Source of the DNA: Phocaeicola faecicola
GTDB lineage: Bacteria; Bacteroidota; Bacteroidia; Bacteroidales; Bacteroidaceae
NCBI RefSeq assembly: GCF_013618865.1
Contig: NZ_JABSOE010000004.1
Location: 47,199 to 111,198, forward strand
Direction: 5' to 3'
Length of the DNA: 64,000 nt
Notes under the pieces: model-generated
Databases searched by the model: none
The model's input: the letters and a program-made list of their open reading frames with translations, nothing else
What the model was told of the DNA's origin: nothing
Made by a program: the position numbers and the translations under genes
Shown: positions 9,257-19,882 of the stretch, in pieces
Position numbering within the stretch: the stretch's first letter is position 1
How the letters are laid out: each line of letters starts with the position of its first letter

Positions 9257-9637
9257 TTATTTAGTAGCTTTTTTCTTATTTGCAACTGTTTTCTTTCTTC
9301 CCTTACGTGTACGAGCATTGTTCTTTGTGCTCTGACCTCTTACGGGCAGACCCAAACGGTGACGAACACCACGATAGCAACCAATATCCATTAATCGCTT
9401 AATGTTCAATTGGATTTCTGAACGAAGATCACCTTCTACTTTATATTCAGCACCAATAATCTCACGGATCTTAGCAGCCTGATCATCAGTCCAATCCTTT
9501 ACTTTCAAATCACGGTCTACACCCGCTTTGTCCAAAATTTTTGCTGAACTACTGCGTCCGATACCATATACGTATGTCAACGCAATCTCACCTCTCTTGT
9601 TCTGAGGCAAATCTACACCAACTATTCTTATAGCCAT
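9257..9637 (-). CDS. rpsM: 30S ribosomal protein S13
   Basis: Head protein that contacts the P-site tRNA and the L5 bridge of the 50S. It is 126 aa and contains the helix-two-turn-helix region near 14-50 and the conserved C-terminal stretch [17 protein letters not shown]. First S-protein of the alpha cluster, immediately after rpmJ. Confidence 0.99.
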   Translation of the reverse strand: MAIRIVGVDLPQNKRGEIALTYVYGIGRSSSAKILDKAGVDRDLKVKDWTDDQAAKIREIIGAEYKVEGDLRSEIQLNIKRLMDIGCYRGVRHRLGLPVRGQSTKNNARTRKGRKKTVANKKKATK

Positions 9638-9670
9638 ATACTAAATTATTTTTTTTGCAAAAATAATAAA

Positions 9671-9787
9671 TTATCCTTGACGTTGTTTATACTTAGGATT
9701 TTTCTTGTTAATAACATACAAACGGCCATTACGTCTTACGATCTTACATTCCGGCGTACGTTTCTTTAATGATGCTCTTACTTTCAT
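9671..9787 (-). CDS. rpmJ: 50S ribosomal protein L36, zinc-free form
   Basis: A 38-aa protein found by direct translation. It starts [14 protein letters not shown] and ends NPKYKQRQG. Of the four zinc ligands of the C+ form (Cys11, Cys14, Cys27, His33), only Cys14 remains; the others are Thr, Asn and Tyr. This is therefore a C- protein that should not bind zinc. It sits between infA and rpsM, as usual. Confidence 0.97.
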   Translation of the reverse strand: MKVRASLKKRTPECKIVRRNGRLYVINKKNPKYKQRQG

Positions 9788-9800
9788 ATCTTATTTCTTT

Positions 9801-10019
9801 TTATTTGTATCTAAAAACGATTCTTCCTTTGGACAAGTCATAAGGTGACATCTCTACCCTAACCTTATCACCCGGTAATATTTTAATGTAATGCATTCTC
9901 ATCTTGCCGGAAATATGAGCGGTAATCTCATGTCCGTTTTCCAGCTCTACACGAAACATTGCGTTTGACAATGCTTCTACAATTACTCCATCTTGCTCTA
10001 TTGCTGATTGCTTCGCCAT
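9801..10019 (-). CDS. infA: Translation initiation factor IF-1
   Basis: A 72-aa single OB-fold protein that occupies the ribosomal A site during initiation and helps IF-2 and IF-3. The S1-like core reads [20 protein letters not shown] and the end is [10 protein letters not shown]. It starts 1 nt after the map stop codon, which suggests translational coupling. Confidence 0.99.
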   Translation of the reverse strand: MAKQSAIEQDGVIVEALSNAMFRVELENGHEITAHISGKMRMHYIKILPGDKVRVEMSPYDLSKGRIVFRYK

Positions 10020-10020
10020 A

Positions 10021-10818
10021 TTAAATTGCTTTATCTCCTAAAACTTGTTCTATAAATTCAAACGATGATAAAATATCTGCCTTATCCAAACCGATTGCGA
10101 CTGTGTGTTCGAAGTGAGCCGCACATTTCCGGTCTCTTGTCCGGATTGTCCAATTGTCACTCTCCATTACAATCTGCCGGTTGCCTAACGTAATCATAGG
10201 TTCTATCGCGATACACATTCCTTTTTTCAACAGCACTCCAGTGCCTCTTCTACCATAGTTGGGAACTTGCGGATCTTCATGCATATCTTTTCCGATTCCA
10301 TGACCGACAAACTCCCGGACTACTCCGTAGGAATGCGATTCACAATGCTGCTCGATAGCAAATCCGATATCACCGATACGCTTTCCGTGAACAGCGTTTT
10401 CAATCCCTTTATACAAAGCCTCCTTTGTCGTTTTCAAAAGTGCCTTAATCTCCGGTTCCACCTCCCCGACACAGAATGTATAAGCAGAATCTCCACAAAA
10501 TCCATTCATGTAAGTGCCGCAGTCGACTGAAACGATATCACCCTCTTTCAAAGGAATATCATTGGGAATTCCATGAACGACCTGGTCATTGACCGAAGTA
10601 CATAAGGTTCCCGGAAACGGAGCCCCATAAGGATTTGGAAAGCCCTTAAAGGTAGGGATTGCACCATGATCTCTTATAAACTCTTCAGCAACTTTATCAA
10701 GTTGACGGGTTGTAACCCCAGGCTGAATTAATTTAGCAACTTCAGCCAGAGTTTTCCCCACAAGGAGATTACTCTGACGAAGCAGCTCTATTTCATCATC
10801 TGTCTTAAGAAATATCAT
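10021..10818 (-). CDS. map: Methionine aminopeptidase type I
   Basis: Removes the N-terminal Met from nascent proteins. At 265 aa it has the pita-bread fold with all metal ligands visible: Asp in SVDCGTY, Asp in [10 protein letters not shown], His in [12 protein letters not shown], Glu in AIEPMI and Glu in HFEHTVAI. It lies between secY and infA, a common Bacteroidetes arrangement. Confidence 0.98.
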   Translation of the reverse strand: MIFLKTDDEIELLRQSNLLVGKTLAEVAKLIQPGVTTRQLDKVAEEFIRDHGAIPTFKGFPNPYGAPFPGTLCTSVNDQVVHGIPNDIPLKEGDIVSVDCGTYMNGFCGDSAYTFCVGEVEPEIKALLKTTKEALYKGIENAVHGKRIGDIGFAIEQHCESHSYGVVREFVGHGIGKDMHEDPQVPNYGRRGTGVLLKKGMCIAIEPMITLGNRQIVMESDNWTIRTRDRKCAAHFEHTVAIGLDKADILSSFEFIEQVLGDKAI

Positions 10819-10829
10819 TATAACTCCCT

Positions 10830-12176
10830 TTAATAAGCAGCTACATTACCTGAGCGTCCCTTGATTCTACCAGAGCTCAACAGACCATCGTAATGACGCA
10901 TTAACAAATGGCTTTCAACCTGCTGGAGTGTATCAAGAACCACACCCACGAGAATCAACAAAGAAGTTCCACCAAAGAACTGGGCAAACTCGGCCTGCAC
11001 TCCAAATACTCCGGCAAAAGCTGGCAAGATGGCTACAATAGCCAAGAAGATAGATCCAGGCAATGTAATGCGAGACATGATTGTATCAATGTAGTCTGCA
11101 GTACTCTTTCCCGGCTTGATACCCGGTATGAAACCGTTGTTTCGTTTCATATCTTCAGCCATCTGTGTCGGATTGATTGTAATAGCTGTATAGAACCAAG
11201 TAAATACAATAATCAGGATTGCAAATACCAAATTATACCAGAAACTGGTATGATCTATAAATGCCCGTGCAAAATTACTTGCCGATTCAGTATTAGAGAA
11301 TCCAACAATAGTAATTGGAATAAACATGATAGCCTGTGCAAAAATAATCGGCATTACGTTTGCAGCATTTACCTTCAAAGGAATATACTGTCTAGCACCA
11401 CCATACTGCTTGTTTCCTACAATGCGTTTAGCATATTGTACGGGAACCTTACGAACACCCTGTACCAAAAGAATGGCCGCTGCAATTACCAGGATCAGCA
11501 TGACAATTTCAAGCAAGAACATGACAATACCACCGGCGCCCGGAGAAGCAAGACGTGAAACGAATTCACCTGAGAAAGCCTGCGGAAGACGTGCGATAAT
11601 ACCGACCATGATGATCAGAGAAATACCGTTTCCGATACCTTTATCAGTAATTCTTTCTCCAAGCCACAAGATGAACATACTTCCAGCTGCTAAGATGATG
11701 GTAGAAGTAATAATAAAGAAAGTCCAATCTAATGAAGCATTAAGCGCAGCACTTGCTTGCATCTTTAAGTTGATCAGATAAGAAGGAGCCTGGAATATCA
11801 AAATGAATATGGTCAGGATACGAGTATACTGATTAATTTTCCGACGTCCACTTTCACCCTCGCGCTGAAGTTTCTGGAAGTAAGGAACTGCGATAGCCAA
11901 CAACTGAATCACGATGGATGCAGAGATGTAAGGCATGATTCCCAATGCAAAAATAGAAGCATTAGAAAAAGCTCCACCAGAGAACATATTCAACAAGGCA
12001 AGAAGACCTTCACTTGTTTGTTCATGCAACTGCGACAACTTGGCAGGATTGATACCTGGAAGAACCACGTATGATCCAAACCGGTAAATTGCAACAAACA
12101 ATATAGTAATGAGGATCCGCTGTCTCAGATCCTCAATATTCCATATATTCTTTAATGTTTCAATAGATTTTCTCAT
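10830..12176 (-). CDS. secY: Protein translocase subunit SecY
   Basis: Ten-TM channel of the Sec translocon in the inner membrane. At 448 aa it has the normal length. It starts MRKSIETLKNIWNIEDLRQR, contains the plug/TM2 region GGAFSNASIFALGIMPYISA and the C-terminal cytosolic loop before the last helix. It is preceded by rplO with a 4-nt gap and followed by map, so it is expressed with the ribosomal proteins. Confidence 0.99.
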   Translation of the reverse strand: MRKSIETLKNIWNIEDLRQRILITILFVAIYRFGSYVVLPGINPAKLSQLHEQTSEGLLALLNMFSGGAFSNASIFALGIMPYISASIVIQLLAIAVPYFQKLQREGESGRRKINQYTRILTIFILIFQAPSYLINLKMQASAALNASLDWTFFIITSTIILAAGSMFILWLGERITDKGIGNGISLIIMVGIIARLPQAFSGEFVSRLASPGAGGIVMFLLEIVMLILVIAAAILLVQGVRKVPVQYAKRIVGNKQYGGARQYIPLKVNAANVMPIIFAQAIMFIPITIVGFSNTESASNFARAFIDHTSFWYNLVFAILIIVFTWFYTAITINPTQMAEDMKRNNGFIPGIKPGKSTADYIDTIMSRITLPGSIFLAIVAILPAFAGVFGVQAEFAQFFGGTSLLILVGVVLDTLQQVESHLLMRHYDGLLSSGRIKGRSGNVAAY

Positions 12177-12180
12177 TGAA

Positions 12181-12627
12181 TCAGAGTTTTACTGCATTAC
12201 CACCAGCGGCTTCGATTGCAGCTACTGCGCTCTTAGAGAAAGCATTTGCTTCCACATCAAGCTTAGTAGTTAAACTACCGTTACCAAGAACTTTCACTAA
12301 CTGGTTAGAAGAAATGAAACCAGCCTCAATCAACTCATTGATACCTACCTTAGACAGATTCTTAGCTTCAGCTAATTTCTGAATAGTATCCAAGTTAATT
12401 GCTTTGTATTCAACACGGTTGATATTCTTGAAACCAAATTTCGGAACACGACGTTGAAGAGGCATCTGTCCGCCTTCAAAACCAATCTTCTTAGAATAAC
12501 CAGATCTTGATTTTGCTCCTTTATGTCCTCTTGTAGAAGTACCACCCAAACCTGAACCGGCACCACGACCAACTCTTTTTCTAGTCTTGACAGATCCTTC
12601 TGCGGGACGTAAATTATTTAAATTCAT
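12181..12627 (-). CDS. rplO: 50S ribosomal protein L15
   Basis: Late-assembling large-subunit protein of 148 aa. The glycine/arginine-rich N-terminal extension (KTRKRVGRGAGSGLGGTSTR) reaches into 23S rRNA and is followed by the globular domain. It lies between rpmD and secY in the spc order. Confidence 0.99.
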   Translation of the reverse strand: MNLNNLRPAEGSVKTRKRVGRGAGSGLGGTSTRGHKGAKSRSGYSKKIGFEGGQMPLQRRVPKFGFKNINRVEYKAINLDTIQKLAEAKNLSKVGINELIEAGFISSNQLVKVLGNGSLTTKLDVEANAFSKSAVAAIEAAGGNAVKL

Positions 12628-12657
12628 ATTGTAAGAATCTTTATTATTAACAATATA

Positions 12658-12834
12658 TTACTTAACGATTGCAACCAGGTGCTTAACCTTTTCAACCATA
12701 CCCAGAATCGAAGGAGTTGCTTCGTGTTCAACCACACGATTCAATTTACGAAGTCCCAGTGCGTCCAGTGTTCTCTTCTGGTCAGCAGGAGCACCAATTC
12801 TACTTTTTACTTGCTTAATCTTAATAGTTGACAT
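12658..12834 (-). CDS. rpmD: 50S ribosomal protein L30
   Basis: A 58-aa protein identified by direct translation. It starts MSTIKIKQVKSRIGAPADQK and ends KHLVAIVK. The L30 ferredoxin-like fold is expected. It fills the standard slot between rpsE and rplO. Confidence 0.98.
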   Translation of the reverse strand: MSTIKIKQVKSRIGAPADQKRTLDALGLRKLNRVVEHEATPSILGMVEKVKHLVAIVK

Positions 12835-12845
12835 GCTTAACCTCC

Positions 12846-13361
12846 TTATCCTCTAAATACTTTATCCAAACTTACACCTCTGTTCTGAGCTACCATGCGA
12901 GCATCTCTCATTTCGCTCAAAGCCAGAATAGTAGCCTTAACCAAGTTGTGCGGATTTGATGAACCTTTTGACTTAGCCAAAACGTCAGTTACACCCACAC
13001 TTTCCAGAACGGCACGCATAGCACCACCAGCTACCACTCCAGTACCGGTAGAAGCAGGCTTAATAAACACTTCTGCACCACCGAATTTAGCTGACTGTTC
13101 GTGAGGAACAGTACCTTTCAGAACCGGAACGCGAGTTAAGTTCTTCTTAGCAGCTTCAACACCTTTAGCGATAGCTGCAGTAACTTCACCAGCTTTTCCC
13201 AATCCCCAACCGATGATACCATCTTCGTTACCAACTACTACAATAGCAGAAAAACTGAAAGTTCTACCACCTTTTGTAACCTTAGTAACACGATTGATTG
13301 CAACCAATCTATCCTTCAACTCTATATCGTTAGTGATCTTGACTCTATTATTAACTGCCAT
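12846..13361 (-). CDS. rpsE: 30S ribosomal protein S5
   Basis: Small-subunit protein at the mRNA entry region, involved in decoding fidelity. The N-terminal double-stranded-RNA-binding-like domain ([18 protein letters not shown]) and the C-terminal domain ([20 protein letters not shown]) are both complete. At 171 aa it is of normal size. Confidence 0.99.
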   Translation of the reverse strand: MAVNNRVKITNDIELKDRLVAINRVTKVTKGGRTFSFSAIVVVGNEDGIIGWGLGKAGEVTAAIAKGVEAAKKNLTRVPVLKGTVPHEQSAKFGGAEVFIKPASTGTGVVAGGAMRAVLESVGVTDVLAKSKGSSNPHNLVKATILALSEMRDARMVAQNRGVSLDKVFRG

Positions 13362-13367
13362 AATTCA

Positions 13368-13709
13368 TTAAAATTTAAGTCCACCGTTACGAGCAGCATC
13401 AGCTACTTCTTTTACTCTCCCATGATACAAGTAACCATTACGGTCGAATACGACAGTCGTAATACCAGCTTCCTGAGCCTTCTTAGCGATCAGTTCACCA
13501 ACTTTAGCAGCCTGTTCCTTCTTAGGCATTGTTTCCATACCCAGAGAAGATGCGGCAACCAATGTTTTACCGCTCAAATCATCGATAATCTGAACATAGA
13601 TCTGCTTGTTACTTCTAAACACACTCATACGCGGACGTTCAGCTGTACCTGAAATCTTATTGCGTACTCTATATTTGATCTTGATTCGTCTTTCTATTTT
13701 TGTTGTCAT
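13368..13709 (-). CDS. rplR: 50S ribosomal protein L18
   Basis: 5S rRNA-binding protein of the central protuberance, 113 aa. It has the typical [20 protein letters not shown] strand and the [17 protein letters not shown] end. It is flanked by rplF and rpsE. Confidence 0.99.
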   Translation of the reverse strand: MTTKIERRIKIKYRVRNKISGTAERPRMSVFRSNKQIYVQIIDDLSGKTLVAASSLGMETMPKKEQAAKVGELIAKKAQEAGITTVVFDRNGYLYHGRVKEVADAARNGGLKF

Positions 13710-13730
13710 AATTATACGATTTTAAGTGAA

Positions 13731-14300
13731 TTATTTAGCGCCAGCTGACTTACCAGACTTTCTACGAATTTCTTCACCAACAAACTTAATACCTTTTCCT
13801 TTATAAGGTTCAGGCTTACGGAAAGAACGTATTTTTGAACAAACTTGACCAAGCAGCTGTTTGTCACAAGATTCCAATATAATAAGAGGGTTCTTATTTC
13901 TTTCTGATTTAGTTTCAACCTTGATTTCTGGAGGCAACTGCATAAAGATATTATGAGTATAACCCAGAGCAAAATCAATGATGTTACCATTATTAGAGGC
14001 ACGGTAACCAACACCGACCAATTCGAGTTCTTTCTTGTAACCTTCAGAAACACCTACAACCATGTTGTTGATCAAAGCACGATACAAACCATGGAATGCA
14101 TGACGCTGTTTCAGGTTATCAAGCATAGCGTCTTCATTTTCTTTCAACACTACATGTCCATCTGCAACTTCTACAGTAATAGCAGGATTTACAAACTGGC
14201 TCAACTCACCTTTTGGACCTTTCACATTCACTACATTGTCCTTCAGAGTAACTGTTACTCCAGCAGGAATACTAATGGGCAATTTACCTATTCTTGACAT
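13731..14300 (-). CDS. rplF: 50S ribosomal protein L6
   Basis: Protein at the factor-binding base of the 50S, made of two repeated alpha/beta domains. It starts MSRIGKLPISIPAGV and carries the signature PEPYKGKGIKFVGEEIRRK at about 158-176. At 189 aa it is slightly longer than E. coli L6 because of a short Lys/Ser tail. Confidence 0.99.
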   Translation of the reverse strand: MSRIGKLPISIPAGVTVTLKDNVVNVKGPKGELSQFVNPAITVEVADGHVVLKENEDAMLDNLKQRHAFHGLYRALINNMVVGVSEGYKKELELVGVGYRASNNGNIIDFALGYTHNIFMQLPPEIKVETKSERNKNPLIILESCDKQLLGQVCSKIRSFRKPEPYKGKGIKFVGEEIRRKSGKSAGAK

Positions 14301-14316
14301 TGATTATCCTCCTACA

Positions 14317-14712
14317 TTAATATACATAGCAAAGAACTTCACCACCGATCTTCAGTTCAGCAGCTTCTTTGTTAGTCATCACACCTTTGGAAGTAGATAT
14401 AATAGCAATACCTAATCCGTTAATAACTCTCGGCATGTCTTTGTAGCCAGTATACTTACGCATACCTGGAGTAGATACTCTTTCAAGTTTCTTAATAGCG
14501 TTAACTTTGTTAACAGCATCGTACTTCAAAGCAACTTTGATAGTACCCTGAGGACCATCTTCTACAAATTTGTAGTTCAGGATGTAACCTTTGTCAAACA
14601 GGATCTTTGTAATTTCCTTTTTCAGGTTTGAAGCAGGTACTTCCACAACTCTGTGCTTAGCACTAATTGCATTTCTCAATCTTGTGAGATAATCTGCGAT
14701 TGGATCTGTCAT
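14317..14712 (-). CDS. rpsH: 30S ribosomal protein S8
   Basis: Binds helix 21 of 16S rRNA in the central domain. In E. coli it represses the spc operon. It is 131 aa, begins MTDPIADYLTRLRNA and contains the rRNA-binding C-terminal region STSKGVMTNKEA. It is preceded by a 57-nt gap, longer than its neighbours' spacing. Confidence 0.99.
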   Translation of the reverse strand: MTDPIADYLTRLRNAISAKHRVVEVPASNLKKEITKILFDKGYILNYKFVEDGPQGTIKVALKYDAVNKVNAIKKLERVSTPGMRKYTGYKDMPRVINGLGIAIISTSKGVMTNKEAAELKIGGEVLCYVY

Positions 14713-14769
14713 AAAAAATAATTGTTAAATTAATCAGGACTACCCTGACAATATTTAATAATAAAAAAA

Positions 14770-15069
14770 TTACCAGCTTGCTTTCTTAACGCCCGGAATT
14801 AAACCATTTGAAGCCATTTCACGGAACTGAATACGTGAAATGCCAAACTGACGCATATATCCTTTTGGACGACCAGTCAGTTTGCAACGGTTGTGCAAAC
14901 GGATAGGATTGGCATTTTTAGGAAGAGCCTGCAATTTCTGAGCTGCTTCAAAAGCTTCTGCAGGATCACCTGTGTTAACAATCTTCTTCAACGCTGCACG
15001 TTTCTCAGCATATTTGGCTACCAGTTTGGCTCTTCTGACTTCGCGAGCCTTCATTGATTCTTTTGCCAT
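14770..15069 (-). CDS. rpsN: 30S ribosomal protein S14, zinc-free form
   Basis: Small-subunit head protein. At 99 aa it is the long C- form: the CxxC-type zinc ligands are missing, and only one Cys occurs in [18 protein letters not shown]. The family end GVKKASW is intact. Confidence 0.99.
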   Translation of the reverse strand: MAKESMKAREVRRAKLVAKYAEKRAALKKIVNTGDPAEAFEAAQKLQALPKNANPIRLHNRCKLTGRPKGYMRQFGISRIQFREMASNGLIPGVKKASW

Positions 15070-15075
15070 ATCTTA

Positions 15076-15633
15076 TCAATCTTTTTTAGCGTTTTTAAAC
15101 GGTAAACCGAATTCCTTCAACAAAGCATAACCTTCTTCGTCTGTCTGAGCAGAAGTTACAAAGGTAATATTCATTCCGAGAATTTTAGTAATACTATCGA
15201 TATTAATTTCAGGGAAGATAATCTGTTCCTGAACACCCAAAGTATAGTTACCTCTTCCGTCGAACTTGCTTTCGATACCTTTGAAGTCACGGATACGCGG
15301 CAAAGCCACACGAACCAATTTTTCAAGGAACTCATACATTCTTTCACGACGCAAAGTTACCATGACACCAATTGGCATTTTCTTACGCAACTTGAAGTTT
15401 GCGATATCTTTACGAGAAACAGTGGCAACAGCTTTCTGTCCAGTAATTGCTGTTAACTCATTAATAGCTACATCAATAATCTTCTTATCAGCAACAGCCA
15501 TACCCAATCCCTGATTGATTACAATCTTCTTCAGAACTGGAATCTGCATAGATGAAGTATACTGGAACTGATTCTTCAATGCCGGAGCGATACGCTCAGC
15601 ATATTCTTTCTTAAGGCTAGCAGTATTACTCAT
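15076..15633 (-). CDS. rplE: 50S ribosomal protein L5
   Basis: Binds 5S rRNA with L18 and contacts the P-site tRNA and S13. It is 185 aa, with [16 protein letters not shown] near the start and [16 protein letters not shown] in the second half. The start codon overlaps the rplX stop by one base, a sign of coupled translation. Confidence 0.99.
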   Translation of the reverse strand: MSNTASLKKEYAERIAPALKNQFQYTSSMQIPVLKKIVINQGLGMAVADKKIIDVAINELTAITGQKAVATVSRKDIANFKLRKKMPIGVMVTLRRERMYEFLEKLVRVALPRIRDFKGIESKFDGRGNYTLGVQEQIIFPEINIDSITKILGMNITFVTSAQTDEEGYALLKEFGLPFKNAKKD

Positions 15634-15956
15634 TATTTAATCTCCTCTCCTGATTTTTTAGCATAACGAACAAATGTTCTTCCATCAGAACTTTCTCTTC
15701 TACCTACACGTGTCGGCTTTCCTGTTTTAGGATCTACCGGGTTCAAGTTAGAGATGTGAATAGGAGCTTCCTGCTTCACAATACCACCCTGAGGATTTTT
15801 AGCGTTAGGTTTGGTACTTTTAGATACCATATTGATACCTTCTACCAATGCACGTCCTTCTTTAACGAGAACTTTCAACACGCGGCCAGTTTTACCCTTA
15901 TCTTCACCAGAGTTTACGTAAACTGTATCGCCTTTTTTAATATGTAATTTACTCAT
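15633..15956 (-). CDS. rplX: 50S ribosomal protein L24
   Basis: Assembly-initiator protein that binds the 5' part of 23S rRNA. The KOW motif lies at [20 protein letters not shown]. It is 107 aa. It overlaps rplE by one base. Confidence 0.99.
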   Translation of the reverse strand: MSKLHIKKGDTVYVNSGEDKGKTGRVLKVLVKEGRALVEGINMVSKSTKPNAKNPQGGIVKQEAPIHISNLNPVDPKTGKPTRVGRRESSDGRTFVRYAKKSGEEIK

Positions 15957-15976
15957 TACTTAAATCTTTTACAAAA

Positions 15977-16342
15977 TTAAAGTACTTCAGGTGCAAGTGA
16001 AACCACTTTCATATTTGCATTACGCAACTCTCTTGCAACCGGGCCAAAAATACGACTTCCTCTAATTTCACCTGCGTTGTTCAGCAACACGCAAGCATTG
16101 TCATCAAAACGAATGTAAGAACCATCAGCACGACGGATTTCTTTCTTAGTACGTACGATCAGGGCCTTTGATACTGCACCTTTTTTAACATCACTTGAGG
16201 GGATAACACTCTTAATTGAAACAACAATTACATCCCCTACAGAGGCGTAACGTCTCTTTGTACCGCCTAATACGCGGATACAAAGAGCTTCTTTAGCACC
16301 ACTGTTGTCACATACTGTAAGTCTGGATTCTGCTTGTATCAT
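15977..16342 (-). CDS. rplN: 50S ribosomal protein L14
   Basis: Interface protein of the 50S that forms a bridge to 16S rRNA. It is 121 aa, begins [19 protein letters not shown] and carries the conserved [12 protein letters not shown]. First gene of the spc group, 2 nt after rpsQ, so the S10 and spc groups run together without a break. Confidence 0.99.
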   Translation of the reverse strand: MIQAESRLTVCDNSGAKEALCIRVLGGTKRRYASVGDVIVVSIKSVIPSSDVKKGAVSKALIVRTKKEIRRADGSYIRFDDNACVLLNNAGEIRGSRIFGPVARELRNANMKVVSLAPEVL

Positions 16343-16344
16343 AA

Positions 16345-16602
16345 TTACTTAGCTCTTTCGATAATTTCAATCAATCTCCATCTCTTAGTTTTACTCAAAG
16401 GACGAGTTTCCATAATGCGAACTGTATCACCGATCTGGCATTCGTTCTTTTCGTCATGAGCGTGGTATTTTTTCGTTTTAGAAACGAATTTACCGTAAAT
16501 AGGGTGTTTTTCCTTAAACTTAGCAGCAACAGTAATGGTCTTATCCATTTTATTGCTAACTACAACACCAGTTCTTTCTTTTCTTAAATTTCTAGCTTCC
16601 AT
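16345..16602 (-). CDS. rpsQ: 30S ribosomal protein S17
   Basis: Primary binder of the 16S 5' domain, an OB-fold protein of 85 aa. I chose the ATG at 16602 ([15 protein letters not shown]); an in-frame ATG at 16611 would add only MVL. It ends the S10 group. Confidence 0.98.
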   Translation of the reverse strand: MEARNLRKERTGVVVSNKMDKTITVAAKFKEKHPIYGKFVSKTKKYHAHDEKNECQIGDTVRIMETRPLSKTKRWRLIEIIERAK

Positions 16603-16613
16603 GAGGACCATTA

Positions 16614-16808
16614 TTATTTGTTAAGTTCTCTCTGACGCAATTCTGCTTTCATACGCGCAATAGTTCTGCGTAATTTCTTGATCTGTGCAGGATTTTCCAG
16701 CGGAGAGATCGAATGATTCAAAACCATTTGATTATAATTGGCAACTTCAGTCTGAATTCTTTCTGCCAATTCGTTGGTAGCTATTTCTCTAATTTCTGCA
16801 ATCTTCAT
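16614..16808 (-). CDS. rpmC: 50S ribosomal protein L29
   Basis: Small helical protein at the polypeptide exit that helps position chaperones and SRP with L23. It is 64 aa, with the conserved [19 protein letters not shown] near the end. It is tightly packed between rplP and rpsQ. Confidence 0.98.
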   Translation of the reverse strand: MKIAEIREIATNELAERIQTEVANYNQMVLNHSISPLENPAQIKKLRRTIARMKAELRQRELNK

Positions 16809-16813
16809 ATCAA

Positions 16814-17245
16814 TTAAGCATTTTGACTTGCGTCGTAATCACGTCTAACAATAAACTTAGTAGTAACAGGCAGTTTCTGAGCTGCAAGACGCAGAGCTTC
16901 TTTTGCCACATCGAAAGATACACCTTCCACTTCGATCAAAATACGACCCGGAGTTACAGGAGCTACGAAACCTTCTGGAGAACCTTTACCCTTACCCATA
17001 CGTACGTCAGCAGGCTTACGAGTAATTGGTTTATCAGGGAATATACGAATCCAGATTTGACCCTGACGCTGCATATATCTTGTCACAGCAATACGGGCTG
17101 CCTCAATCTGACGTCCAGTAATCCATTTAGTCTGAAGAGATTTGATACCGAAAGTACCAAAAGCCAACTGATGTCCTCTCTGGGCGTTACCTTTTGCGCT
17201 ACCTTTCTGCTGTCTTCTGAATTTTGTCTTTTTCGGTTGTAACAT
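16814..17245 (-). CDS. rplP: 50S ribosomal protein L16
   Basis: A-site protein of the 50S needed for tRNA accommodation. It is 143 aa, begins [15 protein letters not shown] and contains [16 protein letters not shown], the loop close to the peptidyl transferase centre. Confidence 0.99.
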   Translation of the reverse strand: MLQPKKTKFRRQQKGSAKGNAQRGHQLAFGTFGIKSLQTKWITGRQIEAARIAVTRYMQRQGQIWIRIFPDKPITRKPADVRMGKGKGSPEGFVAPVTPGRILIEVEGVSFDVAKEALRLAAQKLPVTTKFIVRRDYDASQNA

Positions 17246-17266
17246 AATTCCTAAAATTCAAATTCG

Positions 17267-17998
17267 TTAGCGATTGTTGTTTTTCTTTCTGCGGAAATTC
17301 TTTCCACCATTGTTTCCGTTTCCACCACGGTTATTTTCTTTACTCTGAGTAAAGTTAGGAGCCAATTCACGTTTTCCGTAAACCTCACCACGGCAAATCC
17401 ATACCTTGATACCGAGCAAACCAACCTTTGTCAAAGCTTCTGCATGACAGTAGTCGATGTCAGCACGGAAAGTATGCAACGGTGTACGTCCTTCCTTATA
17501 CATTTCAGAGCGAGCCATTTCAGCACCATTCAAACGTCCTGAGATCAGTACCTTGATACCCTCAGCGCCCATACGCATTGTATTGGCGATAGCCATTTTA
17601 ATGGCACGACGGTAAGCGATTTTACCTTCAACCTGGCGAGCAATGTTATTAGCAACGATCACAGCGTCGAGTTCCGGTCTCTTAACTTCGAAGATATTAA
17701 TCTGGATATCCTTGTCGGTGATCTTCTTCAACTCTTCTTTCAACTTATCAACTTCCTGACCACCTTTACCAATGATAATTCCTGGGCGAGCAGTGCAAAC
17801 AGTGATTGTAACCAATTTCAGAGTACGCTCAATAACGATTCTTGAAACGCTGGCTTTTGCAAGTCTGGCATTCAGATATTTACGAATTTTGCTGTCTTCC
17901 AACAAAGCGTCACCATAATTCTTGCCACCGTACCAGTTAGAATCCCATCCTCTGATAATTCCTAAACGGTTGCTTATCGGATTAACTTTCTGTCCCAT
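17267..17998 (-). CDS. rpsC: 30S ribosomal protein S3
   Basis: Forms the mRNA entry helicase with S4 and S5. The type II KH domain (about 38-110, with [20 protein letters not shown]) is followed by the S3 C-terminal domain. A basic, Asn/Gly-rich tail ([20 protein letters not shown]) extends it to 243 aa, typical of Bacteroidetes S3. Confidence 0.99.
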   Translation of the reverse strand: MGQKVNPISNRLGIIRGWDSNWYGGKNYGDALLEDSKIRKYLNARLAKASVSRIVIERTLKLVTITVCTARPGIIIGKGGQEVDKLKEELKKITDKDIQINIFEVKRPELDAVIVANNIARQVEGKIAYRRAIKMAIANTMRMGAEGIKVLISGRLNGAEMARSEMYKEGRTPLHTFRADIDYCHAEALTKVGLLGIKVWICRGEVYGKRELAPNFTQSKENNRGGNGNNGGKNFRRKKNNNR

Positions 17999-18004
17999 CT
18001 AATC

Positions 18005-18412
18005 TTAATTTTTATCATTAGTATTCTTAGAATCAACGAACAAAGTTACGTGGTTTGAACGTTTACGAATTCTGTAACCTCTACCCTGTGGAGCCGGTCT
18101 CATTCTTTTCAAGGTTGCTCCCCCGTCAACATAAATCTTAGTTACAAACAATTCGCCGTCTTCAGCCTTACGTTCGTTTTTCTGTTCCCAGTTAGCAATA
18201 GCAGAGCGTAACAACTTTTCAACTCTAGCAGAAGCTTCTTTAGAAGAAAACTTCAAAACACCAAGCGCTCTATTTACCTCCATACCACGGATCATGTCAG
18301 CCACAAGGCGCATTTTGCGTGGAGAAGTAGGCACATTTTGCAATTTCGCAAAATACATGGTTTTAAGGGCTTCTTTTCTTTTTTCAGCCGATATTTTTTT
18401 TCTTGCTCCCAT
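18005..18412 (-). CDS. rplV: 50S ribosomal protein L22
   Basis: Lines the exit tunnel with L4 through an extended beta hairpin ([20 protein letters not shown]), the region where macrolide-resistance changes usually occur. It is 135 aa, full length. Confidence 0.99.
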   Translation of the reverse strand: MGARKKISAEKRKEALKTMYFAKLQNVPTSPRKMRLVADMIRGMEVNRALGVLKFSSKEASARVEKLLRSAIANWEQKNERKAEDGELFVTKIYVDGGATLKRMRPAPQGRGYRIRKRSNHVTLFVDSKNTNDKN

Positions 18413-18448
18413 TATTTATTACTTTATTATTTCAATAAGCGTCCTGTA

Positions 18449-18718
18449 TTATTTTTTCTTGTTACCAGCGTGTCCACGGAAAGTACGTGTCGGAGCGAAT
18501 TCTCCCAACTTATGACCAACCATGTTCTCAGTAACGTAAACAGGAATAAATTTGTTTCCGTTATGAACTGCAATTGTATGCCCTACGAAATCAGGCGAAA
18601 TCATTGAAGCTCTAGCCCATGTCTTAACAACTGATTTCTTGCCGCTTTCATTCATAGCCAGCACTTTGTTTTCCAGTTTTACATTAATATATGGACCTTT
18701 TTTTAATGAACGACTCAT
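18449..18718 (-). CDS. rpsS: 30S ribosomal protein S19
   Basis: Head protein that contacts S13 and the intersubunit bridge B1a. It is 89 aa, begins [16 protein letters not shown] and contains the family signature [18 protein letters not shown]. Confidence 0.99.
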   Translation of the reverse strand: MSRSLKKGPYINVKLENKVLAMNESGKKSVVKTWARASMISPDFVGHTIAVHNGNKFIPVYVTENMVGHKLGEFAPTRTFRGHAGNKKK

Positions 18719-18743
18719 AAATTACTCAATTAATCAGTTGTTA

Positions 18744-19565
18744 TTACTTTCTTCTTTCAATAATATACTTAGAAGACTGTTTCTTAGGTGCTCTTGTCTT
18801 CAAGCCCTTAGCATACAAGCCTGTACGTGATCTCGGGTGACCTCCTGACTGACGTCCTTCACCACCACCCATCGGGTGATCAACAGGGTTCATAACAACA
18901 CCACGGTTGTGAGGACGACGGCCCAGCCAACGAGAACGACCTGCCTTACCAGAAGCTTCCAAAGCATGATCAGAATTACCTACACTACCGATAGTAGCCT
19001 TACAAGCACTCAAGATTTGTCTTACTTCACCTGAAGGCAATTTGATAACACAATATTTTCCTTCACGAGAAGTCAACTGAGCAAAGTTACCAGCCGATCT
19101 TACCAAAGCAGCGCCTTGACCCGGACGCAATTCGATGTTGTGAATTACAGTACCTACCGGGATATTTTCCAATGGAAGTGCGTTACCAATCTCAGGCGTC
19201 GCATTCGCACCAGACATCAAAGTACTACCTACCTGCAATCCATTAGGAGCAATGATATATCTTTTTTCACCATCAGCATAAAACAGCAAAGCGATACGAG
19301 CCGAACGGTTCGGATCATATTCGATTGTCTTAACAACTGCTGGAACACCGTCTTTATTTCTCTTAAAGTCGATAATACGGAATTTTCTCTTATGACCGCC
19401 ACCGATATAGCGCATTGTCATTTTACCTACGTGGTTACGACCACCAGTAGAACGCTTTCCATATACAAGAGATTTTTCTGGTACCGATGCAGTAATCTCT
19501 TCAAAAGTACCAATAATTTTGTGTCTCTGCCCCGGTGTTGTGGGCTTAAATTTACGTACTGCCAT
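18744..19565 (-). CDS. rplB: 50S ribosomal protein L2
   Basis: Needed for subunit association and peptidyl transferase activity. The OB and SH3-like domains are complete and the family signature [19 protein letters not shown] is present at about 218-236, including the important histidine. It is 273 aa, the normal length. Confidence 0.99.
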   Translation of the reverse strand: MAVRKFKPTTPGQRHKIIGTFEEITASVPEKSLVYGKRSTGGRNHVGKMTMRYIGGGHKRKFRIIDFKRNKDGVPAVVKTIEYDPNRSARIALLFYADGEKRYIIAPNGLQVGSTLMSGANATPEIGNALPLENIPVGTVIHNIELRPGQGAALVRSAGNFAQLTSREGKYCVIKLPSGEVRQILSACKATIGSVGNSDHALEASGKAGRSRWLGRRPHNRGVVMNPVDHPMGGGEGRQSGGHPRSRTGLYAKGLKTRAPKKQSSKYIIERRK

Positions 19566-19572
19566 CTTCTAT

Positions 19573-19863
19573 TTAAATATTGCTATAAAAATCAATAGTA
19601 TCGCCTTCCTTCAACGTAACGATTGCTTTCTTATAAGCATTTGTGCGTCCGTTAATAAGGCCAGATTTAGTATAACGGCTCTTGTTCTTACCTGCATAGC
19701 GAACAGTATTTACGTCCACTACAGTCACGTTATACAAAGCTTCGATTTCACTCTTAATCTGTAATTTGTTAGCTTCAGGACGAACAATAAATCCAAAACG
19801 ATTAAACTTTTCAGATATCGCCGTCATTTTTTCTGTAACCAACGGTTTAATAATCATTCCCAT
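19573..19863 (-). CDS. rplW: 50S ribosomal protein L23
   Basis: Tunnel-exit protein that docks trigger factor and SRP. It is 96 aa, begins MGMIIKPLVTEKMT and carries VVDVNTVRYAGKNKSRYTKS. Confidence 0.98.
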   Translation of the reverse strand: MGMIIKPLVTEKMTAISEKFNRFGFIVRPEANKLQIKSEIEALYNVTVVDVNTVRYAGKNKSRYTKSGLINGRTNAYKKAIVTLKEGDTIDFYSNI

Positions 19864-19882
19864 ATTACTTCGTCTCCTTTAC

